A stretch of 64,000 bases of DNA. It comes from Monodelphis domestica. Lineage: Eukaryota > Chordata > Mammalia > Didelphimorphia > Didelphidae. The notes under the pieces were generated by a model. That model did not search any database. It saw only the letters and a program-made list of their open reading frames with translations, and was not told the DNA's origin. Every line of letters starts with the position of its first letter. The first letter of the stretch is position 1. A program made the position numbers and the translations under genes. The stretch lies in the NCBI RefSeq assembly GCF_027887165.1, contig NC_077235.1, positions 52,849,895 to 52,913,894 of the forward strand, written 5' to 3'. Below, piece after piece: positions 49,601-63,545 of this stretch.

Positions 49601-52600
49601 GAAAAGGCAGAGGGAGCACACAAGGAGAAAACTCAGTCTTCGGAGGAAGATTGAAGAGGTAAGAAAAGAGCCACTTGAATCGGGAGGAGCTTTCAGTTCA
49701 AGGTAACAAACGCTACATAGTTATTCATTTCACCCAGAGCAAGCACTGTGGTAGGTCCTAAGGAGTGCAAAGCATAGGTAAGAAGGCAGTGGGGTCACAG
49801 TGGAAAGAGCTCTAGCCCTCCGGTAAGCAATCATGCCTCTGCCACCCACTACCTGTGTGACTTTGGGCAAATTACTTCTCCTCCCTGGGTTTCAGTTTCC
49901 TCTCTTGTAAAATTAAAGAATTCAACTAGATGGAATCTGAGGTCCTTTCATTCTATGATCATCCTGTTCCCACGTGGCGCCATGGAATCTGGTCCCTTCC
50001 CTCATGGAGGAATGAGACAAATAGCTACAATAGGAAATAATGCATGTTAAGCGTGAGAAAAGTACTACATGGGATCTGAGGGAGAAAGGTCGTTAATGGG
50101 TTCCCAGAGGGGCCAGCATTTCAGTTGGACTTTAAAGGATAAGCCATTGGGGAAAGGTATTCCATATAGAATAAACACTGAGAACAAGGGCAGAGGCAGA
50201 AGGGATACAGAGCATGTTCATGGGGAGGGGAACAGGAAGCTTTGGTGGAATGTCAAATGAGATAAGGCTGCAAAGGAAAGAGTGGCAAAAGATAGGGGCA
50301 AGTGGGTGGAGAGAGGAGCCTTGATGAATGAGATGAAAAGTTGGCTTAGCAGACACACAGGGAATCACAGAAGGGTTTGGAGCAGAAGAATGATAGTTAC
50401 ATGGATGCATAAGACTCAATCTGGCAGCAATATGGAGTTAGGTTTGAATTGGGGGGAGAAACATCAAAACCTGTTGGGATACTGCACTAGTGCAAACAAA
50501 TGATGATAAAGGCACTCATGGCAATGGCAGTGGAAATGGAGAGACCTGGCCACAAGCAAGGGATGCTGGGGAAATGATAACATATGCCATTGTTTTACTT
50601 CTAATAATCTATCGCATTCAGCAGTAGCAGAATTTGAATTTGAACTCAGGACTTCTAACTTCAAATTCAGGACTCATTCCTGAATCCCAAGAAGCTGATT
50701 AACTCCTTTTCTTTTGGATGAGCTCCTCTGGGCTGAGCTGATAGCCTTTAGGCCTAATCTGGGAATGCCTGCTCCTTTGCCCAGTAGAGGGTGGGGCAGA
50801 GGAGGAGGGGTCCATATTGCAAAAGCCCAGTGATAGTGAAAAAGGAGAAGCTGTGTTGTATAAAATAAACTCCACTCTCTAGGAATGGAAAACAAAGGAG
50901 ATGTTACTTCTGACCCGAATTGGTGAAGAAGTTAAAAGAGAAGCTCGAGTGGAGGAACAACGAAGGAAAAGTCGAGAGGAGAGTGACAGAAAGGTACAGA
51001 GGGATTGTTGCCTCTAAGGGTGACTCTCTACAGGGAGGCCTCTGCTGTTAGTCCTGAGCCACCACATCCTTTGTCCCGATGGGTCCCCAAAGATAGGTAG
51101 TCGCCAAAGCTTACTCTACCATATGAGTCAGATGCTGGCTCTCTCTCCGCTCTTCCCCATTTATAACAGGATTGCTTTGGACTTTCCCAAATGTAAATGA
51201 ATGATGTGCACAAAGACCAGAATCTGAAAAGTCTCCAAAGAAAAGAACCCAGCTGCTTTTCTTAGGCCCAGAGATTTTTAAGAGAAACATTCACAAAACT
51301 GTCCTCCCAAACGTCTCCTTTGGTACTAATATTAGGCTAAAATTTCAGATACTTTCCAGATTTGCACATTTCAGGAGCAAAGGAGGAAGAAAAAGGGGGA
51401 AACAACTTGACATGCTAATGCCCAGATACATCCATCTTGCCCCTGCCACCCCCAGAAGGCAATCTCTTCCTATTCTATGTACCAGGATCTGCATCCCACT
51501 CTGGTGGGACCCTAGAAGGATGACTTGGCTCAAAACTTTGCTCTAAATATCACAAGGGCCAAGTCTTAGAGTAGCTTTCAAAGGATGGTTTACAGCCCAG
51601 GGAAGACAACAAATGTAGCATGGCTTAGTGGAAAGAGCATTGGGTTCAGAGTAAGAGGACCTGGGTTCAAATCCCAGTGCGCAGATTCCAGAGACATGGA
51701 ATATGACCTTGCTTTAGTCACTTAAGTCCTTCAGATCTCAATTTCTCAAATGTAAATTGGCTGGAGGAGGTCATCTCTAAGGGCACTTCTAGGTTGTTTT
51801 ACTGTTGCCTAAAACTAATCTAGATTGACCAAGACCACTAACAGTACCACCTCTCCTCCTTCCACCCCTATCTAGAACTGAAACTATTTCCCCAGTGCTG
51901 GCCCAGCCTCTGGGATGGAGTAATATGTCAATATGTATTTCGCTGTTACATATATTCTCTCATCCATGTTGAAGCAGGAGAAGAAATGCTTCCCTACATA
52001 TCCAGCATGTTATTTTTGTCCTTGTCCTAGGTGAAGTTTAGGGAATTCAGGAATAAAAGCATAACAAACCAATACCATTTTTTTGATAAAAGGGACTTTG
52101 TATCAGGAAATGTAAAACTGACCTTACAAATGTTCTTAAATATTTTAGAAACAAGCACTTCTTGAGAAAAAAATGGCCTATCACTTGCGAAAAATGCAAG
52201 GGAATGGCTATAGAAAAGAAGAAACAGAGAAAACATCATTGGAATTTAAAGCAGGAGATGGGACATACTTTGAAAGTGATGAGATTAGAAGACAAGGTAG
52301 CCAAGTACAAGCTATTTAGCTATCTATCCCTTCCTGCCTCTAAGTCATTCTCATAAGCCTTTCATTCTCACTCCTGGGTCTTTCTTATTCATAGTATCTC
52401 CTCCACTGCTCTGTCTCTCATTTGATCTCTGCCTTCCTCTTCTTTCTCTTTCCATCTCCTTTCTCTCCTTCCCTCCCTTTCTCCCTCCATCTCTTTCTCT
52501 CTCTCCCACCCTCCCCCTCTCCCTTCTTCCTTTCCTCTCTCACTCCCTCTTTCTTGGTCTCTAACACTCTCTCATCCTATTATCTCTTTTTCTCTTACTT

Positions 52601-54616
52601 TCTTTCTCTTTCTCATACTCTACCTCTTTCCAGTTGTCTCTTGTACTCACTCTGTCTCTCATTCTGTCTTTCATTTTCTGATTCTCTCATTCTTTTTTCA
52701 ATTGTATTCTCTGGCTCTTCCATTTTCACTCTCTGCGGTCTCTATTATTCTCATTTTCTGTCCTCTATCGATTTCCACCTCTCCAATTTTCTCTCATTGT
52801 CTGACTATCTCATTCTAGGTCTCTCTCAGTCTCTTGGTCTGTTCCGAGCTCTCAGCCTCCCTCTTGTTTGCCATGTCCCCTTTTTCTCTCTGCCTCCACT
52901 CTTCCTCCCCCATTGTCTCTCTCCTTCATTTTCTCTGTCTCTAACTTTTTTTTGTCCTTCATTTTCCATCTCTTTTCTCTCTCTCCCTCATTCTATCTAT
53001 GATTCTGTCTCTCTTGTTCTCATTTATTTCATCTCACTTTTTGGTCTGTCTGCCTGCCTCTCTGTCACTCATACTCTATCTCATGCAGTGGTTCTCTGTC
53101 TCTTGTGCTTATGGATTGATTCTCCATCACTCTGTCTTTCTTATTTGCTGTCTCTCTTTTATATCTCTCTCATTCTGTCTCTTCAATCTCTTAGCCATTC
53201 TCCATCTCTGACTCTCAGGCTCATTGTGTCACCCATCTCTCCCTAACTCTGCTTCTTTTGCTTCCTGTTTCTCTCATATTATCATGGTTCTCTTTCTCAT
53301 TCTCTCATTCTGTCTCTCATTCCTACTCTCTCTCATGTACTTTGTCATTTGCTTTCTCCTCTTTCTTGTTCGCTGTCTCCCATTTTCTGTCTCTCCTCTT
53401 TTTCATTATTTATCTCCTACCTTTTATCTCATTCTCTGTCTCTCTCTACTCTCTCTTACTGTCTCATGCTCACTGTCTCTATCACACTATCTCTCGTTTC
53501 CTGTATCTCTTGTATTCTCTTTCCTCTTTTTAGCTCTCTCTCATTCTTCTCTTATTCTGTCTCTCTCCTTTTCTTTCTACTTCATTTCCATTTTCTGGCT
53601 CTCCTCTTTCTCATTCTGGCTTTCTCTCCATCTCATTCTGTCTCTTTCATTTTCTTTTCTCTTATTCTCCTCTCTGATTTTGTCTCTTTCTTATTCTCCT
53701 TCATTCTCACTTTCATTCTTTGTCTTGCTCCCTGATTCTCTCTCTCACTATATTCCTCTATCTCTTCCTGTCTGTCTCTTGAATTCTCCATCTCTCCTTC
53801 CTTCAGTGTCTCTCATTCCCTCTCAGTCACTCATTCTCTCTCTCATTCTCTGTCTTTGTCTCTTGTTCTTTCTTCCTTTATAACTGTCTCTTCTCTCGTT
53901 TTGTCTCTCAACCTGCCTTATTTTCTCTTTATCACTCTTTTGTTCACTTGCTCTCTGTCTCTCTTTCTTGAACTCTTATTCCTTTCTCATTGTGTTTCTC
54001 ATTCTTTATCTTTTTTCTCTTTTAATCTTTCTACCTCAATCTCTCCACCTATCTCTCAATCTTTCATTTCATCTCTCTCTGTCTCTGTCTCTGTCTCTGT
54101 CTCTCTCCTTTTCTCTCTCATTTGCTTTCTGTTTCTCTTTCCATCACCCTTCTTTCTCTGCTTCTTCCTCCTCCTCCATGGGCATATAGATATAAAATAG
54201 ATATAGCCAATGTCTGCTTAGGTATAAAAGTAAACTAGAGAATAGATTCCTTGGCCTTCACCTTTATAAAAGAACTTTTCTCATTATCTTTCTATAAGCT
54301 ATTTCGCCAAAGAAGAAAAAGAAAAAGAATGAAGAAATGAAACCACCTGAATCGAAAACATCTCGTGGATTTAAAAGTAATTGAAATCTCTTGTCAAAGA
54401 AATACTAAAATGACTCAGAGGTAGTTTGAGCAAATTCTGAGGATGGAAATCTTACTCCTCATGGTATTCTCAGATGGCCGCTGTAGAGCAGCCATGGCCT
54501 CTGAAGGCCATGCCAGACCAAGTTGGACTGCAACCTCGGTTACATTCCTCCTGACTTTACTTCCTGCTATATATTCAGAGTTTGGGACTTACCTTACATA
54601 TCTGGTATACATAAGG

Positions 54617-54667
<51 letters not shown>

Positions 54668-54733
54668 CACATATATACTACTATATATAGTATACATTAA
54701 AATAATAATATATGACAGTATAAAATGTGATAG

Positions 54734-54785
<52 letters not shown>

Positions 54786-57700
54786 GATAGATAGAATGCC
54801 CTAGAGTTTACAAAGTCACTTCACCCTGCCAGTAACTTCCCTGAATTCTTCCAGATGAGAGGTAGGTAGTGCAATATGTCGTCCATTTTACAAATGATGG
54901 TACCTTGGCTCAGAGGGGAAGTGTCTTGCCTAAGGTGACATCTTAGGTGGAATTTCAGGACTGGTCTCTTGGGTCCCAAATGAAGGCTCTTTTTTATTTT
55001 CCAACCATCCTACCTTTTCTGCCTTTCAGGGAAAGTTTTTGTTTGCATTTATGCAAAAGACAGGTGATGTGCCAAATGGTTATTAAAAAATCTATCAGAT
55101 TTTAAAGAGATTACTTTCCCAAGTCAATAAAAATCTCTTTCAACCATGTTTTGAAAGATAATTTAATATCCTCACTATATGAATATTTCCATGTGAATGT
55201 TTTTTATTGAATGATTCACATTTAAAGAGAAGTACTCATAGAATCCTACCAAATATGTTGGGTAAGTCCCAAACTCTGAACTGGGGAAGAAATCTGCCTC
55301 AACCAATCATCTCCCTCATTTCTTTTGACCTGAAACTAAATAACCGAAAGAGAATACAGATCCATTTGAGTATTTTGTGTTCTGGTAGTAGTCTAGTTTA
55401 CCAAATCCCTCTTAGACCAGGGCAGCTAGGTTGCTCAGTGGATCGAACACCAGTCCTGGGGTCAGGAGGACCTGGGTTCAAATTTGGACTCAGACACTTC
55501 CTAACTGTGTGTCCTTGGGCAAGTCACTTAATACCAATTGCCTAGCCCTTGCCCTTCTGTCTCAGATTGTTACTAATTCAGAAAGTAAGGGTTAGAAAAA
55601 TCCCTCTTAGACCACAGTTGAACCAGCCTCTATAATCAAGCCCCAGATCCTTCAGAATATAATGGAATGTTCATTTGCTAATTTTCTTGTGTTAGTAGGA
55701 ATCAATGTGACAAGCAGTGTGTTGTGGCAGATAGTGATCTCTTAGAGAGAAAAGACCTAGATTCAATTCCTACCTCTATCATGGATTGACTGGGTGACAG
55801 TCTCTTGATATTCTAGATTCAAAGCTGCAAGGAAGGTGCCAACTTGCACTAGTAGAAGGAGTTTCCCTAAACCACTGAAATCACAAATCCATCCTTCTCC
55901 CTATCTCATATATTATGGTCTTTTTTCTCTTTAAACTTTTACCTTCTGTCTTAGTATCAGTTCTAGGACAGAAGAGTGGCAGGGGCTAGGCAATGGGGTT
56001 AAGGGACTTGCCCAGGGTCACACAACTAGGAAGTGCCTGAGGCCAGATTTGAACTCGGATTTGAATCCCAACTCCAAGCCTGTTGCTCTATCCACTGTGC
56101 TGCCTAGCTAACTGCCCCCGTATAACAATAGAATGACAGTGTTAGAGCATATTCAAGCTGTATATCATGATCCTAAGAGCAAATGGTGGAGAGATTCCCC
56201 CCAAAAATGCTCTGAGTTCATGATCTCACACAGGTGGTGGGAACTCTTTCCATCGGTGCTCCTTGAACCCTCTGTTCATCTGGTCAATCTGATGGATGCT
56301 TATCAAAGACAATAGAAAAATAAGTCAAGAATTTACAGCCTCCTTGGCATTGTCATTTTCTGAAATTTGATGGGATTTCTCTTTGGTGTCTTCAGGGCAT
56401 ACAACACTTTCTGTTCGACCTTCTCGTAGTAGTACAAAGAGTGGGACCAAGAAGTCAATGACATCCATGTATTCCCAGGGTGATGTTGATGACGATGGTA
56501 TTGGCATGAGGGTATGAAGTTTCTGAGTTTCACATATGTTGGTTGCTAAAGACATTGCTCTAATCACATCTGCTTTCTATTTAGAGACCTACAGGGGCTC
56601 CTCTTTGCTTTCCGATTAAAATATCAGCTCCTGATTCTGCTATTCAAGACCCCTGGCATCTGCCTCTCCAACTCAATTTCACAAAACACTCCTTGCCTCA
56701 TTTCTACCTCCCAGAACTCTGAACGAAATTTCTTCAGAGGCTACAGCTTCCTAAAGCTTCTCCAGCTGCCAATACTTTCTCTTCAAATTATTGTGGATTA
56801 CGGTGCACAATTATCTATATCCACGTTATGTTCTCCCTCCCCTCTCTCTCCCAACCCCAGGACAACAGGGCGAGTTGTGTTTTTGTCCCTGTACCCCACA
56901 ATGCAATGCATATTAACAGATGCTTTAAAAATATCTGCTGCGGTCCAGAAATGTTTGTGACCAGCCCTATGAGGTAGGTGATGACCTATATAGAGCTGCT
57001 GACATCTCTCTGTAGCCTTGTCACAATATCTATATCTGTGGTTCATGATGTCCTCTTCCCCTGACTTCATTAGTGTGTGGAAATCTCCCATGTGTAAGGA
57101 AGCTCTTCCTCCTGGCACAGATCAGAGTCTTAGAGAATGCCATCTTTTTAATCCCATTTTACAAAAAAAGAAACTGAGCTGAGACCACATAGCTACTAAG
57201 TGACAGAATCAGGACTGCTCTGCACACTCACCACATCCTAGCATCTCAGTGCTAACCACTCCCATTTCACAAAGGTCTGGTGGTTTTACAAGTCATTGTC
57301 CCTCAATAGCCCTGTGAGCAAGGGATGTCAATGCATTAATGTCATAGGACATAGAGCTGGCAGAGGCTGCCTACTCCAACTCCTGGGGCATCTGACAGGA
57401 AGAACTAAAGGCCCAGGGAGGGGAAGTGACTTGCCCAAGGTCACAAAGGGAGCAGAGCTAAGATCTGAACCCAGGTCTTCTGACTCCCAAGTTAGGACTC
57501 TTTCTGTTCTCCCAGACTACCTGCTTATATATTAGTGTATATATATTTTTAGAAGAAACTGAACTTCAGAAGGGTCAAACAATTCACCCCAAGACTCACA
57601 ACCAGGAAGTAGCAGGGCCAGCCAGAACACAAACCCACATCTTGTAAATGGGGTGTTCTTTCCACCTCACCTCTTTGCCTGTCCCCCTCCCTCTCTCCCT

Positions 57701-60700
57701 CCATGAAAGGGCCTAACACTGTACTATTTGTGTATACTCCTAAAAGAACAGAGTGGGCTCTGTTCTATATGGTTCTGTGATCTGCCCTTAAGCTCCAGCA
57801 GCAAATTTAGGGTGGCCTGCCCTGCAGAACACCTGAAAGGTCAGCCCCACCTCAGCTTCTGCAAAGGAAGGCATCCCCACCCCAATCACGGACTCACACT
57901 GCTAGGAAACTGCTTCATCGTGGTGAAAGGCCAAAACCTTTATCAGGATTTGAATTACTAATAGACTTTGTTTCTGTCTTCCATGTTAAATCATACAGCG
58001 AGATGACGATTTGACTAAAAAGGCAAGCACAATGGAAACTAGAGGTAAGGCAGACCTACCAAAAAGAATCTGGGTTTATGGGCTGTCCTATTACTTCATT
58101 TATTTAAATTTATAATAACAATCATAATCATTTGGTTGGTGTTTTCTGGTTGCTGTGAGGAGTATAGGGTGAGAATTATTCTGCCTTATCTTACAAAAGA
58201 AGAAACTGATACTGAGAGAGGCTCAGAAATGATGAGAGGAAGCCCCATCTCAGTAGTCCTGTGTGGGCTACCCTTCCCTGCCCTTAGTCCCTTCAGCCAT
58301 ACTAGAGGGCTTCTGCCCTGTAATAGGACCTCTGGATTACGTTGTCCTCATTTCTTTTTTTTTATTTGGAAAATTGTATTTAATTAATTAATTTATAATA
58401 TTTTCCATTGTTAAAAGATTCATGTTCTTTCCCTCCCCTACCCCCACCTCCCTCCCATAACCAACATGCAATTCCCCTGGGTTTTACATGTGTTGTTGAT
58501 CAAGACCCATTTCCTTATTATTGATATTTGTACTGGGGTGATCATTTGGAGTCTACATCCCCAATCATGTCCCCATCGAACTACATGATCGATCCTATGT
58601 TTTTCTTCTGTGTTTCTGCTCCCACAGTTCTTTCTCTGGATGTGAATAGCATCTTTCTCACAAGTTCCTCAGAATTGTCCTGGATCACTGCATTGCTGCT
58701 AGTAGAGAAGTCCATTACATTTGATTGTGCCACAGTGTTTCAGTCTCTGTGTACAATGTTCTCCAGTTCTGCTCCTTTCACTTTGTATCACTTCCTGGAG
58801 GTCGTTCCAGTCTCCATGGAATTCCTCCACTTTATTATTCCTTTTAGCACAATAGTATTCCATCATCAACAGATACTACAATGTTTTCAGCCATTCCCCA
58901 ATTGATGGGCATCCCCTCATTTTCCAATTTTTGGCCACCACAAAGAGCGCAGGAATGAATATTCTTGTACAAGTCTTTTTCCTTATTATCTCTTTGGGGT
59001 ACAAACCCAGCAGTGCTATGGCTGGATCAAAGGGCAGACAGTCTTTTGTCGCCCTTTGGGCATAGTTCCAAATTGCCCTCCAGAATGGTTGGATCAATTC
59101 ACAACTCCACCAGTAATGCATTAATGTCCCGACTTTGCCACATCCCCTCCAACATTTATTACTTTCCTTTGCTGCCATATTGGTCAATCTCCTAGGTGTG
59201 AGGTGGTACCTCAGAATTGCTTTGATTTGCATCTCTCTAATTTGCATCTCTAATATAAGAGATTTAGAACATGTCCTCATTTCTTAAAGGACAAGTAGTT
59301 GCTTTCTGCTCAGAATATTGAGTCCTGTCCTCTTCATGAAGGGCTTCCCAGCTGTTTCAGAGCTCTACATTTTCAATGGTCCTTCTTCTCTTATTCCTCT
59401 AAAGGTGGGGCATTCTGTTGGGGGTATATGATGGACTAGGGGGCTGCTTGTGTCCCTTTCAACTTGAAAACTCTGCACTTCTGGGAAACCAACCCTTTGC
59501 ACTGCTTCAGTTGTTTTGAGAGTTGCTTCTTCTACTTTGTTTTTATTTTTTAAAAATAAACCCTGACCTTCCATCTTAGAATCAATACTGCGTAGTATTG
59601 ATACTGAGCAGTAAGGGCTAGGCAATGGGGGTTAAGTGACTTGCCCAGGGTCACAGAGCTAGGAAGTGTCTGAGATCACATTTGAACAAAGGTCCACCTG
59701 AATTCAGGCCCAGTATTCTCTCCACTGAGTTACCTAGCTGCCCCACTTCTTCTACTTTGGCTGCATTATCCTCTGTCTTTGCTTTACTACATTCATTCTG
59801 CCCAAGGTCACTAGTTGATGATATGGTGGCTAGAATTTTGGATTTGAGAGTCAGGAAGATCTGAGTTCAAATGCTACTTGTATGTCCTTACTAGCTGTAT
59901 GACCCTTAGCATGGACAAGTCACTTTCCTTTTTTCTTTTCTCATCTGGAAAATGGAGATAATAATAATACCTACCTCCCAGGGTTGTCAGGATCCAATGA
60001 GATCGAATTTGCCAAGCAGCTTGAGAACCATAAAGTGCCAGGGAAATGCTTGTTATCCATTTCAGCATTTTCTTTGTTATCTTCCATCTTAATAAGTTGT
60101 TGGTTTTTTCAGTATCCCTTTTCAAGACAGACATTCTTGTTTTTTTTTTTTTAATATATTTTATTTGATCATTTCCAAGCATTATTCGTTAAAGACATAG
60201 ATCATTTTCTTTTCCTCCCCCCCACCCCCCATAGCCGACGCGTAAGTCCACTGGGCATTAGATGTTTTCTTGATTTGAACCCAAGACAGACATTCTTTTA
60301 GTATATGAATTAATTATTTTGACAGATGATTGATAGTAATATTTCAGATATATTTCATTCCTCTCAAGATTTTTAGCTAGCTCATGTTGTGCGTTTCTTG
60401 CCTCCAGGAACACTTGCACTTTCAAAGGGGACACTTGGAGATAGTAGTTCAGTTCAACTGTAGGAATTATTGGTCCTGCAATAAGCCACTGGACAGCTGT
60501 CTGAAAAGGGCTTTCAGTGGTGGCTTCTTCATAAGGCTATACAAATCCTTCACGTTTAAAGGTATTGTCCTCACAAGAATGGCAAGCCTCTCAACAACTT
60601 TCTTCTTTTCAGCTTCAACTATACCCATAAAGAATATTATCAAGCCTTCATCATCACTGTCAACCGGTCTTCAAAAGGAAGAGATATTTAATTATAATAT

Positions 60701-63482
60701 TACATTTGCCCCAGATATAAAGAGATCACCCAAGGTAAGGAGGTGTTATTGTTTGTGCAAAAATGGCATGGCAGCAATATGTGTTGCCCTCACCTTGATT
60801 AATTATTGAGCCAAACAGCTCAGCCTGGGTTCTACAGGCCAATTTCCTGAATAGAGTCGGGCCAGAGGAAGACATTTGAAAATTTATGTCATCTCAGAGT
60901 ATTACTGAAAATCTCCTCTGGCTTGTTGCCATAAAAGTTGTCATTACTAGGGCACTAAATGGATACAGAAGGCCGGTGGAAAGTTTGTAGGCTTACCAAA
61001 AAATGATGGATGTGAGGGTTTTAAAAAATATATTAGGGAAAAGCAGCTAGATGGCTAAGTGGATAGAGAGTCAGGCTTGGAAATGGGAGGTCCTGGGTCC
61101 AAATCTGGCCTCTGACATTTCCTAGCTGTGTGACTGCTCTTCTGCCTTTGAGCCAAGTCAGAATTGATTCTAAGACAGAAGATACAGATTTTTAAAATAT
61201 ACATATTAGATAGGGGCAACTAGGTAACACAGTAGCTAGAGTATCAGACCTGGAATTGAGAGATTCAAATCTGGCCTCAGATACTTTCTAACTATGTTAC
61301 CCCAACCAAGAAACAACAACCCCATTTGCCTAGCCCTTGCTGCTCTTCTGTCTTAGAACTGACACTAGGACAGGACGGTAAGGGGTTTGAAATATAGATA
61401 TTTTCGATGTGCCTTAGGTATCAGTGGTCCACTCACTTCTCCCAAGCTGTCACTGTGGCAAGGAGGGATGCTAGGTTCTCAAAGGCTGTATCAAAAGAAT
61501 TCAAGCTCTGCCATGGCAGAAAGGCATCAAGGCTGAGCCCAGCAACAGAACCAATATCTGTCCTTCAAAGGCCAGCCCACCTAGTTAAGGGAGAGGGGCT
61601 CATTGCATGAAGCTTGACCACTGTTTCAGCCACAGCATCTCATGAAAGCCAGCCATCCTGGGAGATGCCATCAGCTACTTGTTGGCAGAGAGGGTACTCC
61701 CACCAATGAAATCACAGACTTGGTTTGAATAGGCTCCATGCAAGGCAATAAAATATTATAGAAGTCAAGAGATCGGAGTTTCAGGGGCCCACATTCTCCC
61801 TGGTACCTTAGCTGAGTCAAACCAAAGAGGAAGAGTTCGTAGTCCCCAAGCCGAGAAATTGGCCACACATTTTCCATGAGCTTTTGAATTCTTTTTCGAA
61901 TGGTAGATGACTGTACTGGGCCCTCCATACTGTACTGCCTCATCCCCTTGTGATAAATGGCAGGTAATTCCCAAGAGGCCAGCTTAAGCTGAGAGATGAT
62001 GGAGGATGTTTCCTACATGTAGCATCCACAGATCTTTACAGTGACTGAAAAACAACTTAGGTCTCAGAGGCTCTATGAACTCTGGGAATCAGAAATAGGT
62101 GGCCCACGGCATTTGAAAGAAATTCTTCACCATCAAGGGGGAAAGTAATTATCACGTCATTTGCTATGGATCTAAATGATGTCTCTTCCTGGATCTCTCA
62201 CTAACTCACTTTAGATCCTTGGAAAAGTCATTTAACCTCTCATTTTATGGAGAATACAATGAAATGGCTTACCTTGGGCCATCCAGTAGATGCAGAGGCA
62301 GGACTTGAATGCAGATCCTCTAGGCCAGCACTCGAGCCACAGTGGCCTGCTTCTTCCACAAAATAGCCAAAGGCCAGGCCCCTGAGGAACAATATGGAGA
62401 ATAAACTTGAAAATACATACTTTGACCAAGGATATGGAAAAGGAAGCCAAGTGCCCTGTTAATTCACTTTATTCTATATTGAGCAAAAATGTGCAAAGTA
62501 CCAAACCCCTTTTTATTAAAGGGTTCTCACATTAGAGCTTCTGCTTACATTGTTCTATCCTTTAAGAAGGCCATTAAGCAAAATCCTTCAGCCCCAAATT
62601 TCTTCCTGAAAGTGGCTGAAGTGCTGGGCCTGGAGTCAGGAAGACCTGAGTTCAAATCCAACCTCAGGCACTATTTGCTAAGTAACTCTGGGCAAGTCAC
62701 TTCACCTCTTTCTACTTCAGTTTCTTCGTTGGTAAAAGAAGGGTGATAATAGTACCTACCTGCCAGAGTTGGTGTGAATGTCAAATGAGAAAACATTGGC
62801 AAAGCTCTTTGCAACCCTTAAAACAATGTCCACTATGATGCCATCAGTTATTATCTCATTATATATGTGATAATACATATCATATTATCAATATGATAAG
62901 AATGATGATGCTTGGTTGTTAAGCCTAGAAACCAATGTGAAGGGACGGCCCTCCTGAGTACCTACAGGTACTCAGACACTTACTAGCTGTGTGACCCTGG
63001 GCAAGATACTTAACCCTGTTTGCCTCAGTTTTCTCATCTGTAAAATAATCTGGAAAAGAAAATGACAAACCACTCCAGTATCTTTGCCAAAAAAATCCCA
63101 AATGGGGTCATGAAGAGTCAAAACAAAAAAAACCCAACATAAACAAGAGAGCTTATGCCACAAGGGCCATTACCAAAGCCAGGTATCGCATTTCACCCTT
63201 CCCCAAAATTTGCCTCCATGGATTAATTGTCCTTGATGGAAAATCCTTGAGGTTTCTTTGTGTTTCTCTGGGCTAACTGACTTCTCTGGATTTCAGTTAA
63301 TTATCCAAGGGTCATGATAAATTAGATGAAGAGTTTTCTCTTCCTTTTAATAAACTCTGCTTGTACATTTCTTATGATAAGGGGAATATTGGTTCACTTT
63401 CAAAATAAGATCTTGAATCTTTTTAATTCCTTCATTGTAAAAAATTTAAAAACAAGCTTGAGCAGATGTTCAAGTTTTAAGA

Positions 63483-63545
<63 letters not shown>

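Noticed and set aside
52422-54200. Plus-strand Ser/Leu/Phe-rich open frames (274 and 219 residues) in intron 8
   Set aside because: Same composition artefact, from the C/T array.
61671-61943. 90-residue minus-strand open frame with mixed composition
   Set aside because: The least repetitive of the stray frames, but I recognise no family, see no promoter or splice context and have no second line of support.
14060-63125. tRNA genes suggested by tRNA-like boxes (for example TGGCTCAGTGG and GGTTCAAATC)
   Set aside because: All occur in SINE heads with SINE bodies and A-tails; none folds as a stand-alone tRNA context.
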